Origin: Bifidobacterium sp. WK041_4_12
GTDB lineage: Bacteria; Actinomycetota; Actinomycetes; Actinomycetales; Bifidobacteriaceae
Reading direction: 5' to 3'
Assembly: GCF_041080795.1 (NCBI RefSeq)
Contig: NZ_CP129674.1
Location: 372,001 to 436,000, forward strand
DNA length: 64,000 nucleotides
A program made the translations under genes and the position numbers. Position 1 is the stretch's first letter. The number at the start of each line of letters is the position of its first letter. Below are positions 54,622-63,541 of this stretch, piece by piece. The notes beneath the pieces were generated by a model. The model worked only from the letters and a program-made list of their open reading frames with translations. It searched no databases and was not told where the DNA came from.

Positions 54622-55191
54622 ATGATGAAGAATAATAACGGTTCACATGTCGCTAACCATGCGGCAGCTCCGTCGCGAAGGGTGAAGCGTGCGGCTGTAG
54701 CCGCTGTCGGTGTGGTTGCTGCGAGTGTGGTGTTCGGCGCATGCGGTCAGCCGAAGGCCGTGCCGATGGATGACGAATACGCTGGAGGCAGCGCAGAGTC
54801 GAGCTCGGCCCCCGCGGATTCAAGTGGGTCGCAGGGTTCATCTTCCGCATCGTCATCTGTCTCTGCTTCACCCTCATCGACAAAAACCGATAGTGGCACC
54901 TACCAGGATGGAAGGTATTCGGTCACGAGCACGTACGGTCCGGTTGGTGAAGATTCGATCGATGTCCATGTGCAGGTGAAGGCCGGCAATGTCAGTGACA
55001 TAGCAGTTGTGGGTCACTCGTCGAATTCGATCTCGCAGAAGCATCAGCAGGCCTTCATCAAAGCCATTCCTGGGGTGGTCGACGGCAAACCGTTGAAAAG
55101 TCTGAAGGTGGACAAGGTTGCAGGAGCCAGCTGGACCTCAGACGCATTCAACAAAGCCATGGAGGTAGCTCGGGAGCAGGCCTCCGAATAG
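54622..55191 (+). CDS. FMN-binding-domain lipoprotein, candidate ferric reductase component
   Basis: A 189-residue protein. The signal peptide with lipobox FGAC (Cys41) precedes a Ser-rich linker (to about 90) and an FMN_bind domain (about 92-185). The flavinylation site reads VAGASWTS, with Ser170 where the family usually has Thr (GAT). It closes the iron operon, where Campylobacter-type loci have a thioredoxin-like gene. With ApbE nearby, extracellular flavin-based iron reduction is a reasonable inference. The start may be the second ATG, 54625. Confidence 0.8.
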   Translation: MMKNNNGSHVANHAAAPSRRVKRAAVAAVGVVAASVVFGACGQPKAVPMDDEYAGGSAESSSAPADSSGSQGSSSASSSVSASPSSTKTDSGTYQDGRYSVTSTYGPVGEDSIDVHVQVKAGNVSDIAVVGHSSNSISQKHQQAFIKAIPGVVDGKPLKSLKVDKVAGASWTSDAFNKAMEVAREQASE

Positions 55192-55200
55192 GAATGCAAA

Positions 55201-55264
55201 CAGCTAGGCCGTTGGAATCCGCTTCTGACGTCAATCAGAAAAACCGACTCCAACGGCCTAGCTG
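55201..55264. terminator. Convergent-gene inverted repeat (16-bp perfect stem)
   Basis: CAGCTAGGCCGTTGGA (55201-55216) pairs with 55249-55264. The loop holds a second hairpin TTCTGA/TCAGAA (55223-55240). It lies between the convergent lipoprotein and cfa genes and probably acts as a bidirectional terminator, although no long T-tract is present. Confidence 0.65.
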
Positions 55265-55295
55265 CTAGCATGATGCCGCAAGACGCGCATACATC

Positions 55296-56588
55296 TCAGT
55301 GACGTGGCCACCAAGGACGCAGCGGATAGGTGGTCGTGCCGGTCTCGGGATCGGGCTTGATGCATAGGAACTGGTGAATCTGAATCGTGTTCATTTCGAA
55401 GTTGAAGCGTGAACCTGCCATGTACATGCCCCAGAGCCGTGCCTTCTGCTCTCCGACCATGTCGACGGCCTTCTTCCAGTTGCGTTGCAGATTCTTGTTC
55501 CAGTTCATCAGGGTCAGCGCATAATGCTGGCGAAGATTCTCCTGGTTGATGACTTCGAAGCCCACGTTGTTGATCACGTATTCGATTTCACCTGGGCTTG
55601 CGAGCTCGCCATCGGGGAAGATGTAACGGTCGATGAAGCCGCCTGCACGCTTGCCCTGGTGCGAATTCGTCCGTGTGATCTGATGGTTCAGCAGCATGCC
55701 ACCTGGACGTAGCTTCTCCAGCATTTCCTTGAAGTAGGCGGGATAATGCTTGTGCCCCACATGCTCCATCATGCCGAGGGAGCAGATTCCATCGAAGCCG
55801 GACTCAGGAATATCGCGATAATCCTCGAGTCGAACCTCGGCCAGGTCTTCAAGACCCTCTTTGCGAATCCAATCATTTGCCCACTGGACTTGCTCCTCTG
55901 AGAGGGTGACGCCGATGACGTGGATGCCGCGCTTTGCTGCGGTGACCTCCATCGAACCCCAGCCGCAGCCGATATCCAGCAGATAGTCTCCGGACTTGAG
56001 GTTCAGCTTGTCAAGCACAAGATTCAGCTTGTTGTATTCTGCCTTCTCGAGTGAATCGTCCTCCGAGTCGAAGCAGGCGCAGGTGTAGGTCATTGATGGT
56101 CCGAGGAAGAGATTGTAGAACTCGTTGCTCAGATCGTAGTGATAGCTGACTGTGGCTGCATCGCCCTTTTTGGTGTGGGGCAGGATGCCTTCGCTGATGC
56201 GCTTGGCCACGGATGGCAGTTCGATCTCCGGTGGCTTGGGAACGTGGAATCCATGCGAAAGAATCGACGAGGTGATGTTTGCCAAGGTTGCCGCAGTGGG
56301 CTTGTGGAACTGAGCTTGCAATTCCTGCAATTGCTTGAACACTTCATAGGGATCGCCAGGCGTAAGTTCTGGAGAGGCGATGTCGCCCTGCAGATATGCG
56401 CGGGCAAGTCCCAGATCGTTCGGATTCTCGAATATGTAATATACGGCCCGTGAGTTGCGTACCTCAAGATGCAGTTGTGCGTCGTCGTTGCCACAATGCG
56501 AACCGTCGAACGCGGTGACCTGTAGAGGCGCATCGGGATCGATAAATGCCTCGACCATTTCTGCAACATTCATTCTATGTTTCGCCAT
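55296..56588 (-). CDS. cfa: Cyclopropane-fatty-acyl-phospholipid synthase
   Basis: A 430-residue SAM-dependent enzyme that adds methylene across cis double bonds of membrane lipid acyl chains. The C-terminal methyltransferase domain has YLLDIGCGWGSMEVTAA, GVTLSEEQ, and SLGMMEHVGHKHYPAYF with GGMLLNHQITR. AYDxFY-like SYHYDLSNEFYNLFLGPSMTYTCACF marks the CFA family. The N-terminal 130 residues form the lipid-binding part. The length fits long CFA-type proteins. It is monocistronic. Confidence 0.93.
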   Translation of the reverse strand: MAKHRMNVAEMVEAFIDPDAPLQVTAFDGSHCGNDDAQLHLEVRNSRAVYYIFENPNDLGLARAYLQGDIASPELTPGDPYEVFKQLQELQAQFHKPTAATLANITSSILSHGFHVPKPPEIELPSVAKRISEGILPHTKKGDAATVSYHYDLSNEFYNLFLGPSMTYTCACFDSEDDSLEKAEYNKLNLVLDKLNLKSGDYLLDIGCGWGSMEVTAAKRGIHVIGVTLSEEQVQWANDWIRKEGLEDLAEVRLEDYRDIPESGFDGICSLGMMEHVGHKHYPAYFKEMLEKLRPGGMLLNHQITRTNSHQGKRAGGFIDRYIFPDGELASPGEIEYVINNVGFEVINQENLRQHYALTLMNWNKNLQRNWKKAVDMVGEQKARLWGMYMAGSRFNFEMNTIQIHQFLCIKPDPETGTTTYPLRPWWPRH

Positions 56589-56742
56589 GAAACCCCAATC
56601 TTTTGTGAATATCCCCCCACCCCTATATTGCAGGGTAAGTACTGCTCACCTAGGTTACTACCCCAGTGGTAACAAATCGTATGCTTGTTCACTCGTGCAA
56701 TGGAGCGCTGACACTGTAATTCTGGCGTTATACAGTGGCATT

Positions 56743-57165
56743 ATGCAGTCGACATATGACAGTCAGTGGGTTCAGGGGATGCTGGCAAAGCTCGCACAGT
56801 CGAAGTTTCGCGCGAGCTTTAAGCTGAGTGTAAAAGATAGGGTCTATGCCCAGAACAAGGGTCTTGACGCCATCGATCGGCATGCTCATGACATGCTGCG
56901 CAGCCGCGTCGGGGCTGCCTTTCCGTTGAAGGACGGCAAGCAGACACCATATCGTGGTCATCCCGTCTTCACGGCGCAGCATGCGACGGGCACATGTTGC
57001 AGAACGTGCATGGAGCGCTGGTATGGGATCGGGAAAGGCCGTGAGCTTACACCTGATGAAATCGACCATCTTTCGGCTGTCATCATGGCCTGGATAGAGC
57101 GTGACATGCGTGAACACCCTGTGCGATCTGCACAGCATGAGGCCGAACAGCTGACCTTGCTGTAG
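56743..57165 (+). CDS. DUF4186-family protein
   Basis: A 140-residue conserved protein of unknown function. KFRASFKLSVKDR, DAIDRHAHDMLRSRVG, GKQTPYRGHPVFTAQHATGTCCRTCMERWYGI and EIDHLSAVIMAWIERDM follow the DUF4186 pattern. The Cys-Cys-x-x-Cys and His residues could bind metal. ATG 56743 has no ribosome site, and TATACA lies only eight bases upstream, so the mRNA may be leaderless. The open frame continues upstream to 56455 but runs antisense through cfa. Confidence 0.8.
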   Translation: MQSTYDSQWVQGMLAKLAQSKFRASFKLSVKDRVYAQNKGLDAIDRHAHDMLRSRVGAAFPLKDGKQTPYRGHPVFTAQHATGTCCRTCMERWYGIGKGRELTPDEIDHLSAVIMAWIERDMREHPVRSAQHEAEQLTLL

Positions 57166-57251
57166 CGAGCCCTGAGCTGTAGCAAACCCTGATGCTTGAG
57201 CTTTCAAGCAAGTTGCGCACGATCTGCCAAGCGTATGTGGCGTGATGGAAG

Positions 57252-58559
57252 CTATGCGGGCGGATTCGCGCGTCTATTCAAGCGCTCTGCTGCGGCGATG
57301 ACGCTCTTATCGGAACCCGAAGGACCCATAAGACATGCGCCGCAGGGCAGACCTGCCGCTGTCCGTATAGGAATGTTCACGGCTGGCAAGCCTGCGATGC
57401 CGGCTATCGTCGTCAACAGCATGGTTGCGGCTCTGGCTTGCGCGATTGCCCGGGTGCTTTCGTCCGTATTCCCGGCGAACGGTGCGACACAGCTTACCGT
57501 CGGAATGAGGAAGAGATGGTTGCCGAGAAGACCCCTGATCGTAGCCCGCGCATCTGCAAACTGGATGGAAAATCTCTCGTATTCCTCGGCGGTGATGTGC
57601 ATATCACGTTCAAATCGTGATGCGATCTGCGGATCCAGGTCATTCCCATGGCTGCTGACCCAATCGCCATGTGCCTGCCACGCTTCATAACCGCGCACGA
57701 CGTTGAATATCGTCAGCCAGTCTTCAAGCATGTCGTGTGTGATGGCAAGCTCCTCCGAATCGTTGATATCTGCAGCAGGGGCTGCTGAATTCTGCGTATA
57801 ACGATCGCGCAGAGCGGCGGATCTCCATTGTGAAAATGCGATTCTCACGTCCTCGTCAACGTATGAATCCAATATTGGGTCTATCTTCACGCCGACTGGT
57901 GTGACGCTATCCGGTTCAGGCATGAGTTGTTCCGCCGTGATGGCGAGCGTGTGCGCGTCTCTGGCAAGGATGCCTACCGTGTCGAAGGAATGGGAGAGCG
58001 GATGCACGCCGTCCCGCCGAACTCTGCCAGACGAGGTGCGAATGCCCCATAATCCTTGATAGGCGGCAGGTACGCGAATCGAGCCTGCCGTATCCGTGCC
58101 GAGCCCGATCTGCGCCTGTCCGCTTGATACTGCAGCTGCGGGCCCTGAGGAAGATCCGCCGCTGATTCTGCCAGGTGCGGCAGGATTGGGGGCAGCCCCA
58201 TAATGAATGTTCACTCCTGAAAGCGAATAGGCGAATTCATCGGTTTGCGCAATGCCTGCCACATGAGCCCCAGCCTCAAGCAACAAGCGAACAGCCGATG
58301 CGTGATGCTCCTGTATGCTCGCTTCGCTTAAGAATTGCGGGTTACCGACACCTATGGCAAAGCCTTGCACGGCAAACAGGTCCTTCACAGCAATGCCCAA
58401 GCCTCGCAAGGGGCCGTCATGAATTGCGGAGACGAGAGGATGCCCCACGATTCGCCAGATGCTAGGATCCATGGACTTATCTGTCAACTTATATGTGGGT
58501 TTACCGCTTGTGGGTCTACCGTCTCGCGCTTGCTCTGCCATCGTCTCTGCTCGATTCAT
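57252..58559 (-). CDS. Amidase-signature family hydrolase
   Basis: A 435-residue enzyme with the Ser-Ser-Lys triad of the amidase signature family. It shows AVKDLFAV (Lys), GGSSSGPAAAVSSG, and GLGTDTAGSIRVPAAYQGLWG with the nucleophilic Ser. It is the last gene of the allantoin cluster. The PucG step is expected to yield oxalurate or related amides, so a role in ureide or oxamate breakdown is possible. AtzF/AtzE-like and indole-acetamide-type amidases share this fold, and sequence alone does not decide. Confidence 0.85.
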   Translation of the reverse strand: MNRAETMAEQARDGRPTSGKPTYKLTDKSMDPSIWRIVGHPLVSAIHDGPLRGLGIAVKDLFAVQGFAIGVGNPQFLSEASIQEHHASAVRLLLEAGAHVAGIAQTDEFAYSLSGVNIHYGAAPNPAAPGRISGGSSSGPAAAVSSGQAQIGLGTDTAGSIRVPAAYQGLWGIRTSSGRVRRDGVHPLSHSFDTVGILARDAHTLAITAEQLMPEPDSVTPVGVKIDPILDSYVDEDVRIAFSQWRSAALRDRYTQNSAAPAADINDSEELAITHDMLEDWLTIFNVVRGYEAWQAHGDWVSSHGNDLDPQIASRFERDMHITAEEYERFSIQFADARATIRGLLGNHLFLIPTVSCVAPFAGNTDESTRAIAQARAATMLLTTIAGIAGLPAVNIPIRTAAGLPCGACLMGPSGSDKSVIAAAERLNRRANPPA

Positions 58560-58580
58560 TTACGTGATGCTCGCCGTCGG

Positions 58581-58624
58581 CTATCGCTGCCATGCCTATC
58601 GCTGCCATGCCTATCGCCGCATAC
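58581..58624. repeat. Three 15-bp tandem units between allB and the amidase gene
   Basis: CTATCGCTGCCATGC occurs twice perfectly (58581-58595, 58596-58610), followed by a 14-bp variant up to the last base before the allB stop codon. On the coding (minus) strand the array fills most of the 65-bp spacer upstream of the amidase start. Confidence 0.75.
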
Positions 58625-59980
58625 TTATTGTCTCAGGATCAGATGTTCCTTGCTCGCAGCCGGTTCTGCCCCGCCGATGAGCGTGCGAACGACGACACCC
58701 TGAAGATTCTTGCCATCAAAGGCACTGATGGGATTGCGGCTGCTGAGCTTGGCAGCGTCAACGACGAAATGCTCCCGAGGCTTCACGATAACGAGATCGG
58801 CCCGCTTTCCCACGGCAATGGATCCACGATCATGCAGTCCCACGAATGCAGAGCTGTTGGTTGACATCCAGCGAATCACATCCGCAAGTCCTAGACCTCG
58901 TTGCATGGCAGCGGTGAGCACGGCGCGGAATCCAACTTGCAGGCTCGAAACGCCACCCCATGCTGTGACAAGCGTTCCGGCCTTCATGCGAGCGGTCGTT
59001 GGAGAATGATCGGTCACGACCATGTCAAGCGTGCCATTCGCCAGACCTTCCCACAGCTTGTCCTGTTCCTGAAGACTGCGAATCGGCGGGCAGCATTTGA
59101 ACGCAGTATTGCCATCGGGAATGTGATCGCAGTCCAGAGTGAGGTAATGAGGGCAGGTTTCCGCCGTGACGGGTAATCCGCTGGCTTTCGCATCGGCAAG
59201 CACGGATACCGTCAGACCGCTGGAAACATGCAGAATATGCGTGTTGCAGCCGGTGCGTTCAACCAGCGTCATCACATGTGCCACCGCATCGCTTTCGCTG
59301 CGCGAAGGTCGAGATTCAGTGAAGCTGCGGTAACTCTGTCCAATCAGTGAAGAGTCCGAGACCAATTCATCGGGTTCTTCCGCATGAATGATGAGCTGGC
59401 CGCCGAAATCGGCTATCTCTCGCATGGCTTCTTCAAGCTGATCAAACGAAAGCGAACCATATTCTTCGACGCCACTGGGGGAGAGAAATGCCTTGAATCC
59501 GAACACTCCGGCATCCCACAGAGCTTTCAGATGGCCAAGGTTCGAACCGTCCACACCTCCCCAGAAGCCGAGCTGCGTATACGCCTTGCCTGCCGCAATC
59601 GATTGCTTGAGTTCGAGGGCTTCAACATTCAAGGTCGGAGGATTGCTGTTGAGAGGCATGTCGATAACCGTGGTGACGCCACCGTGTGCCGCTGCCCGCG
59701 TGGCATAGTCGAATCCCTCCCATTCGGTGCGTCCTGGCTCATTGATGTGCACATGGGTATCCACCACGCCAGGTATGAGTACCTCGTCATCGCTGAGCAA
59801 CGTTTCCCGCTTAGACGCAATGCTCTGGGCAGGGTCTTCGCAAACCTGGCTTATCGTGTCGCCAGTAATGCCCACCGAAGCTTGGGAGATGGCACCATTG
59901 ATCAGTACCTTGCCTCGGAAGACCTCGTCGGCAGTGCGAATAGAGCCGCCATCGTCATCACGCATATGACAATTATGCAT
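58625..59980 (-). CDS. allB: Allantoinase
   Basis: A 451-residue cyclic amidohydrolase that opens allantoin to allantoate. IPGVVDTHVHINEPGRTEWEGF carries the first metal histidines, FKAFLSPSG the bridging carbamylated lysine, IIHAEEP and ILHVSSG further ligands, and VVTDHSPTTARMK the catalytic Asp. ATG 59980 follows TTGGAGG. The longer frame to 60139 would overlap allC and lacks support. It lies 38 bp after allC. Confidence 0.93.
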   Translation of the reverse strand: MHNCHMRDDDGGSIRTADEVFRGKVLINGAISQASVGITGDTISQVCEDPAQSIASKRETLLSDDEVLIPGVVDTHVHINEPGRTEWEGFDYATRAAAHGGVTTVIDMPLNSNPPTLNVEALELKQSIAAGKAYTQLGFWGGVDGSNLGHLKALWDAGVFGFKAFLSPSGVEEYGSLSFDQLEEAMREIADFGGQLIIHAEEPDELVSDSSLIGQSYRSFTESRPSRSESDAVAHVMTLVERTGCNTHILHVSSGLTVSVLADAKASGLPVTAETCPHYLTLDCDHIPDGNTAFKCCPPIRSLQEQDKLWEGLANGTLDMVVTDHSPTTARMKAGTLVTAWGGVSSLQVGFRAVLTAAMQRGLGLADVIRWMSTNSSAFVGLHDRGSIAVGKRADLVIVKPREHFVVDAAKLSSRNPISAFDGKNLQGVVVRTLIGGAEPAASKEHLILRQ

Positions 59981-60018
59981 ATGAAACCTCCAACATCGTA
60001 TTGAGTTATGTGAAGTGT

Positions 60019-61356
60019 CTAAGCCTCGTCGATGCGAGCGGCGAGCGCTTCCACCGCCTGCTCGAATGCATCGACGCCAAAGGCAACGTCGATTTCCCTT
60101 ACGGATTCGTCGGGACTGTGGCTGATGCCACCCTTGCAACGCACATACAGCATGGCGATGGGGAGCAAGTCGGAAACGGCCATGCCATCATGCCCGGGGA
60201 AGCTCACCAGTCCAAAGGCATCCTTACCCTCCGCCTTCTCGATGCCCTCGGCGATGCACGACAGCAATTGCGCATCGCAGGTCACTGCGCTCGCGGTATG
60301 GATGAGCTTTCGTTCCACGCTGACCTTGCGGGATGCGCAGACGACATCGATGGCGTGCCATATTGCAGCCAATGTCGAATCGCGTATGTCGTCGGTGCCT
60401 GCCCTCACGTCGAGGCTGAATGTCGTCGTGCCGGCGATCACGTTCACGCCGCCCGGGAACGCGGAAATTTCACCCACGTTGGATCGTGCCCCGGCCTCGC
60501 GGCTGATGCGGTCGATGGCTTCAATCATTTCGGCCGCTGCCGTGAGCGCATCCCTTCTCAAATTGTATGGGGTGGCAATATGGCGGGATTCTCCGGTTAC
60601 CGTGATGACATATCGCGATGCTGCCGCAATCGAAGACACGAAGGACAATGATCGGTCGCGAGACTCAAGAATCGGCCCCTGTTCAATGTGAAGTTCCATG
60701 TATCCGAGGGCATCGGTGGAGTTCAGAGCAGCGGTGCCGACCCTGTCAGGGTCGAGCCCGAAGTCGAGGAATGCCTGTCTCATGCTGATGCCGTTGCTGT
60801 CCTTGAGATTCAGCCATGCAGGATTCCAGCTGCCCGCCAGAGCGTATGAGCCAAGAAGAGTGGCACCGAAGCGTGCGCCCTCTTCATCCCCGAATCCCAC
60901 GACTTCGAGCGAGAAAGGCAGCTTGCCCATCAACCCGCTGGTCGTCAGCCGCTTCGCTACGGCGATAGCCGAGACCACGCCAAGGATGCCGTCATATTTT
61001 CCCGCATCGGGCACGCTGTCAAGGTGCGACCCAAGGATCAGCGAAGGAAGACCATCTTCGCGCCCTTCGACCTTGCCGACAAGATTGCCTGCGGGATCGA
61101 TATGGACTTTCAGACCCGCTTCCTCCATCCATGAGCTCGTAAGCTGGTATGCCTGGCTCATTTCTGGAGAGAGATAGGTGCGTTCGATGCCGTGTTCCAT
61201 CTGCGAGAATTCGGCAAGCTGGTCGCAGCGATCCATCATGATGCTGGCTTCGCTGCACGCCCATTCATTCGGTCTGCCGGATGGGTGCGAGAAGGCCGGA
61301 GCGGTGTCAGTGATGTCTGTGGAGTCCATTGCCTTGTCCTTCAGCGATGTGTTCAT
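60019..61356 (-). CDS. allC: Allantoate amidohydrolase-like M20 metallopeptidase
   Basis: A 445-residue zinc/manganese amidohydrolase expected to release NH3 and CO2 from allantoate to give ureidoglycine. Metal-binding blocks are GSHLDSVPDAGKYDGILG, GFGDEEGARFG, MELHIEQGP and the late CKGGISHSPDESV. The dimer-domain loop reads ESRHIATPYNLRRDAL, one residue shorter than the usual HAGxTP form. N-carbamoyl-L-amino-acid hydrolases are close relatives, but the neighbours favour allantoate. It overlaps pucG by 4 bp (ATGA). Confidence 0.9.
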   Translation of the reverse strand: MNTSLKDKAMDSTDITDTAPAFSHPSGRPNEWACSEASIMMDRCDQLAEFSQMEHGIERTYLSPEMSQAYQLTSSWMEEAGLKVHIDPAGNLVGKVEGREDGLPSLILGSHLDSVPDAGKYDGILGVVSAIAVAKRLTTSGLMGKLPFSLEVVGFGDEEGARFGATLLGSYALAGSWNPAWLNLKDSNGISMRQAFLDFGLDPDRVGTAALNSTDALGYMELHIEQGPILESRDRSLSFVSSIAAASRYVITVTGESRHIATPYNLRRDALTAAAEMIEAIDRISREAGARSNVGEISAFPGGVNVIAGTTTFSLDVRAGTDDIRDSTLAAIWHAIDVVCASRKVSVERKLIHTASAVTCDAQLLSCIAEGIEKAEGKDAFGLVSFPGHDGMAVSDLLPIAMLYVRCKGGISHSPDESVREIDVAFGVDAFEQAVEALAARIDEA

Positions 61357-62630
61357 GCCTTGCCCTCTTTCTCTGATTGGGCGTAGATGGCCGACGCCGC
61401 GTCAATGCCCTGCTGAACGTCAAGTTTTGCGCCGTTTTGGTTGAGCACCATACCCAAGGCGGATGCGGCCGTAAGCACTGCGTCCTTTCGAGCATTGCAT
61501 GCCATGACTCCGATGCGCCAGATTCTGCCTTGCAGTGGGCCGAAGGATGACGCGATTTCAACGCCGAATTCCTCGAGCAATTGTGAACGGATTGCCGTGT
61601 CATGAAGGCCTTCTGGAATGACGACCCCGATGACGTCATTCATTCTCGTCTGTTGGTTTCCGTACAATTTCAGGCCCATGTTCACAAGCGCAGTAGACAT
61701 GGCAAGTCCATTGATTCGATGGCGTTCGATCACATGGTCAATGCCCTCTTCCGTGATGATTCGGGTTGCCTCGTGCACCCCGTAGAGCAGGTGCGTTGCC
61801 TCGGTGTGATGATTAAGATGCCGTGGCCCCCAATAGTCGATGATCTGGGGCAGGTCGAAGTAGTTGCTGTTGATGCGGTCGCTCCGTATTTCTTCGCTGG
61901 TGTCGGCTATGCCAGCCTCGATGCTCTTGCGCTCATTCATCACTGCGACCGCTCGCGGAGCGATGGTGATGGGAGCCATGCCCGATGAGGCTCCCAGGCA
62001 TTTCTGCATGCCGGCGGTGACGATGTCAATCTGCCATTCGTCGGTTTTCAGCTCGTTGCCGGCAAGCGATGCCGTTGCGTCGGTGAAGAGCAGCGCGCCC
62101 TGTTCATGGCAGATCGCTCCGAGTCCTTCGAGGGGTTGCAGCATGGTCGTCGAGGTGTCTCCGTGAACTGTGGCCACAAGTTTCGGATGAATGCGTTTGA
62201 TGGCATCGGCGATTTCGTCGATGCTGAAGACCTCGCCCCAGGGTCGCTCGATGACATGGGTTTCGGCCTTGCAGCGCTGAGCGATCTCCTTGAGCAGCAT
62301 GCCGAAGCGTCCGGCGCAGCAGACGAGTACCTTGTCGCCTGGGGCAAGCACGGAAACGAAGGCGGCTTCGATCGCTGAACGTGAGGTCCCGTCGACGACG
62401 AAGGTCTGTTCGTTGGATGTCTTGAAAATCGACCGCAGCATGAGCTGAACCTCGCCCATGACCTTGAACATGTATGGATCGAACTGTCCGACCGTAGGCT
62501 GCGACATCGCACTCAACACACGTGGATCGACATTCACCGGTCCCGGTGCCATCAGCAAACGATGCGGTGGATTCAACGCCTCCACCTGCATCGCTTGGGC
62601 ATCGACACTGTCATTGGACTCTACGCTCAT
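61353..62630 (-). CDS. pucG: (S)-ureidoglycine--glyoxylate aminotransferase-like
   Basis: A 425-residue class V PLP aminotransferase of the alanine-glyoxylate/PucG type. HRLLMAPGPVNVDPRVL opens the fold, VDGTSRSAIEAAFVS, HGDTSTT and LLFTDATASLAG bind cofactor, and AGMQKCLGASSGMA carries the PLP lysine. In the allantoin setting it should move the amino group from ureidoglycine to glyoxylate. GGAGGAGAGG lies before ATG 62630. Serine- or alanine-glyoxylate activity is the alternative. Confidence 0.88.
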   Translation of the reverse strand: MSVESNDSVDAQAMQVEALNPPHRLLMAPGPVNVDPRVLSAMSQPTVGQFDPYMFKVMGEVQLMLRSIFKTSNEQTFVVDGTSRSAIEAAFVSVLAPGDKVLVCCAGRFGMLLKEIAQRCKAETHVIERPWGEVFSIDEIADAIKRIHPKLVATVHGDTSTTMLQPLEGLGAICHEQGALLFTDATASLAGNELKTDEWQIDIVTAGMQKCLGASSGMAPITIAPRAVAVMNERKSIEAGIADTSEEIRSDRINSNYFDLPQIIDYWGPRHLNHHTEATHLLYGVHEATRIITEEGIDHVIERHRINGLAMSTALVNMGLKLYGNQQTRMNDVIGVVIPEGLHDTAIRSQLLEEFGVEIASSFGPLQGRIWRIGVMACNARKDAVLTAASALGMVLNQNGAKLDVQQGIDAASAIYAQSEKEGKA

Positions 62631-62683
62631 AACCTCTCCTCCGGCCATCAAGACCTGTGTAGTAACTTCCATCACCGTTCATG

Positions 62684-62703
62684 TATGAAATTTATTATTC
62701 ATA
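62684..62703. promoter_or_regulatory. Inverted repeat upstream of pucG
   Basis: TATGAA-N8-TTCATA in a short AT-rich stretch between the racemase stop and the pucG start, a candidate operator or internal promoter element for pucG-allC-allB. No matching regulator gene is in the window. Confidence 0.4.
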
Positions 62704-62731
62704 TATGTCCACTATGAAACAAATATTTCCA

Positions 62732-63514
62732 TCAAGAATCGGCATCATCCAGCGACTCGGCATTATTCAATGAATCAGCGCCATCCAGGGTGAAGGCTTG
62801 CAGCAATCCAATAACGGGCTTTGCCGGAGGAAGCGCGAATTCTCCGACAGAGCTTGTATGCATGTTCATCCTGACCAAAGCCTGCGAGAGTGCCACGGCT
62901 GCCTGCACGCCGTCAATCACCGGCACGTGCAGCGCCTTGGAAAGACGCTGACACATTCCCGCCATGCCTGCGCAGCCCAGCACGATGGAGTCTGCGCCGG
63001 ATTCGGCAAGCACCTTTTTCGACTCCGCCTCCAGCTTGCGGTAGCAAGCCAGCGGCTCGCGTTCAAGGGCCAGAACGGGTATTTCACAGGCGGCATAGCT
63101 CACGCAGAGCTTGGAAAAGCCATAGGCATCGACCAGATCCCTTGCCCTGCCCAACGTTCGTGACAGCGTGGTGACTATGCCGAACGACCTGCCGGCGAAG
63201 CTGGCTGCATGAAACGCTGCTTCCGCTATGCCCAGAACCGGTGCAGATGTCAGTTCCCTGGCAGCATCGAGCCCTGGATCTCCAAAGCATGCAATGACAT
63301 ACGCGTCAGTGCCTTCGGCTTCACCTCGGCGAATCTCGTCGAGCACCCCTACGCTGGCAAGGGCCTCGTCATAGTGACTTTCTATGGATACAGGCCCCAT
63401 TGCTGGGCTCACGGCCTCGATGGTGGTGCCAGTTTCCGCCACCAACAGTGCAGCCTCTTCGATGGAACGCGTCATCGCCTCGGTGGTGTTCGGATTGATT
63501 ACCTTGATTTTCAT
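62732..63514 (-). CDS. Allantoin/hydantoin racemase-like protein
   Basis: A 260-residue Asp/Glu/hydantoin racemase. MKIKVINPNTTEAMT is the usual opening. The paired catalytic cysteines lie in VIACFGDPGL and VLGCAGMAGM. In this cluster it should interconvert R- and S-allantoin for the stereospecific allantoinase. The C-terminus ends in a short repeat-like tail (DSLNNAESLDDADS). ATG 63526 is an alternative start four codons earlier. Confidence 0.88.
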   Translation of the reverse strand: MKIKVINPNTTEAMTRSIEEAALLVAETGTTIEAVSPAMGPVSIESHYDEALASVGVLDEIRRGEAEGTDAYVIACFGDPGLDAARELTSAPVLGIAEAAFHAASFAGRSFGIVTTLSRTLGRARDLVDAYGFSKLCVSYAACEIPVLALEREPLACYRKLEAESKKVLAESGADSIVLGCAGMAGMCQRLSKALHVPVIDGVQAAVALSQALVRMNMHTSSVGEFALPPAKPVIGLLQAFTLDGADSLNNAESLDDADS

Positions 63515-63541
63515 AACGGTATCCATGCCTGTTTCGAATGC

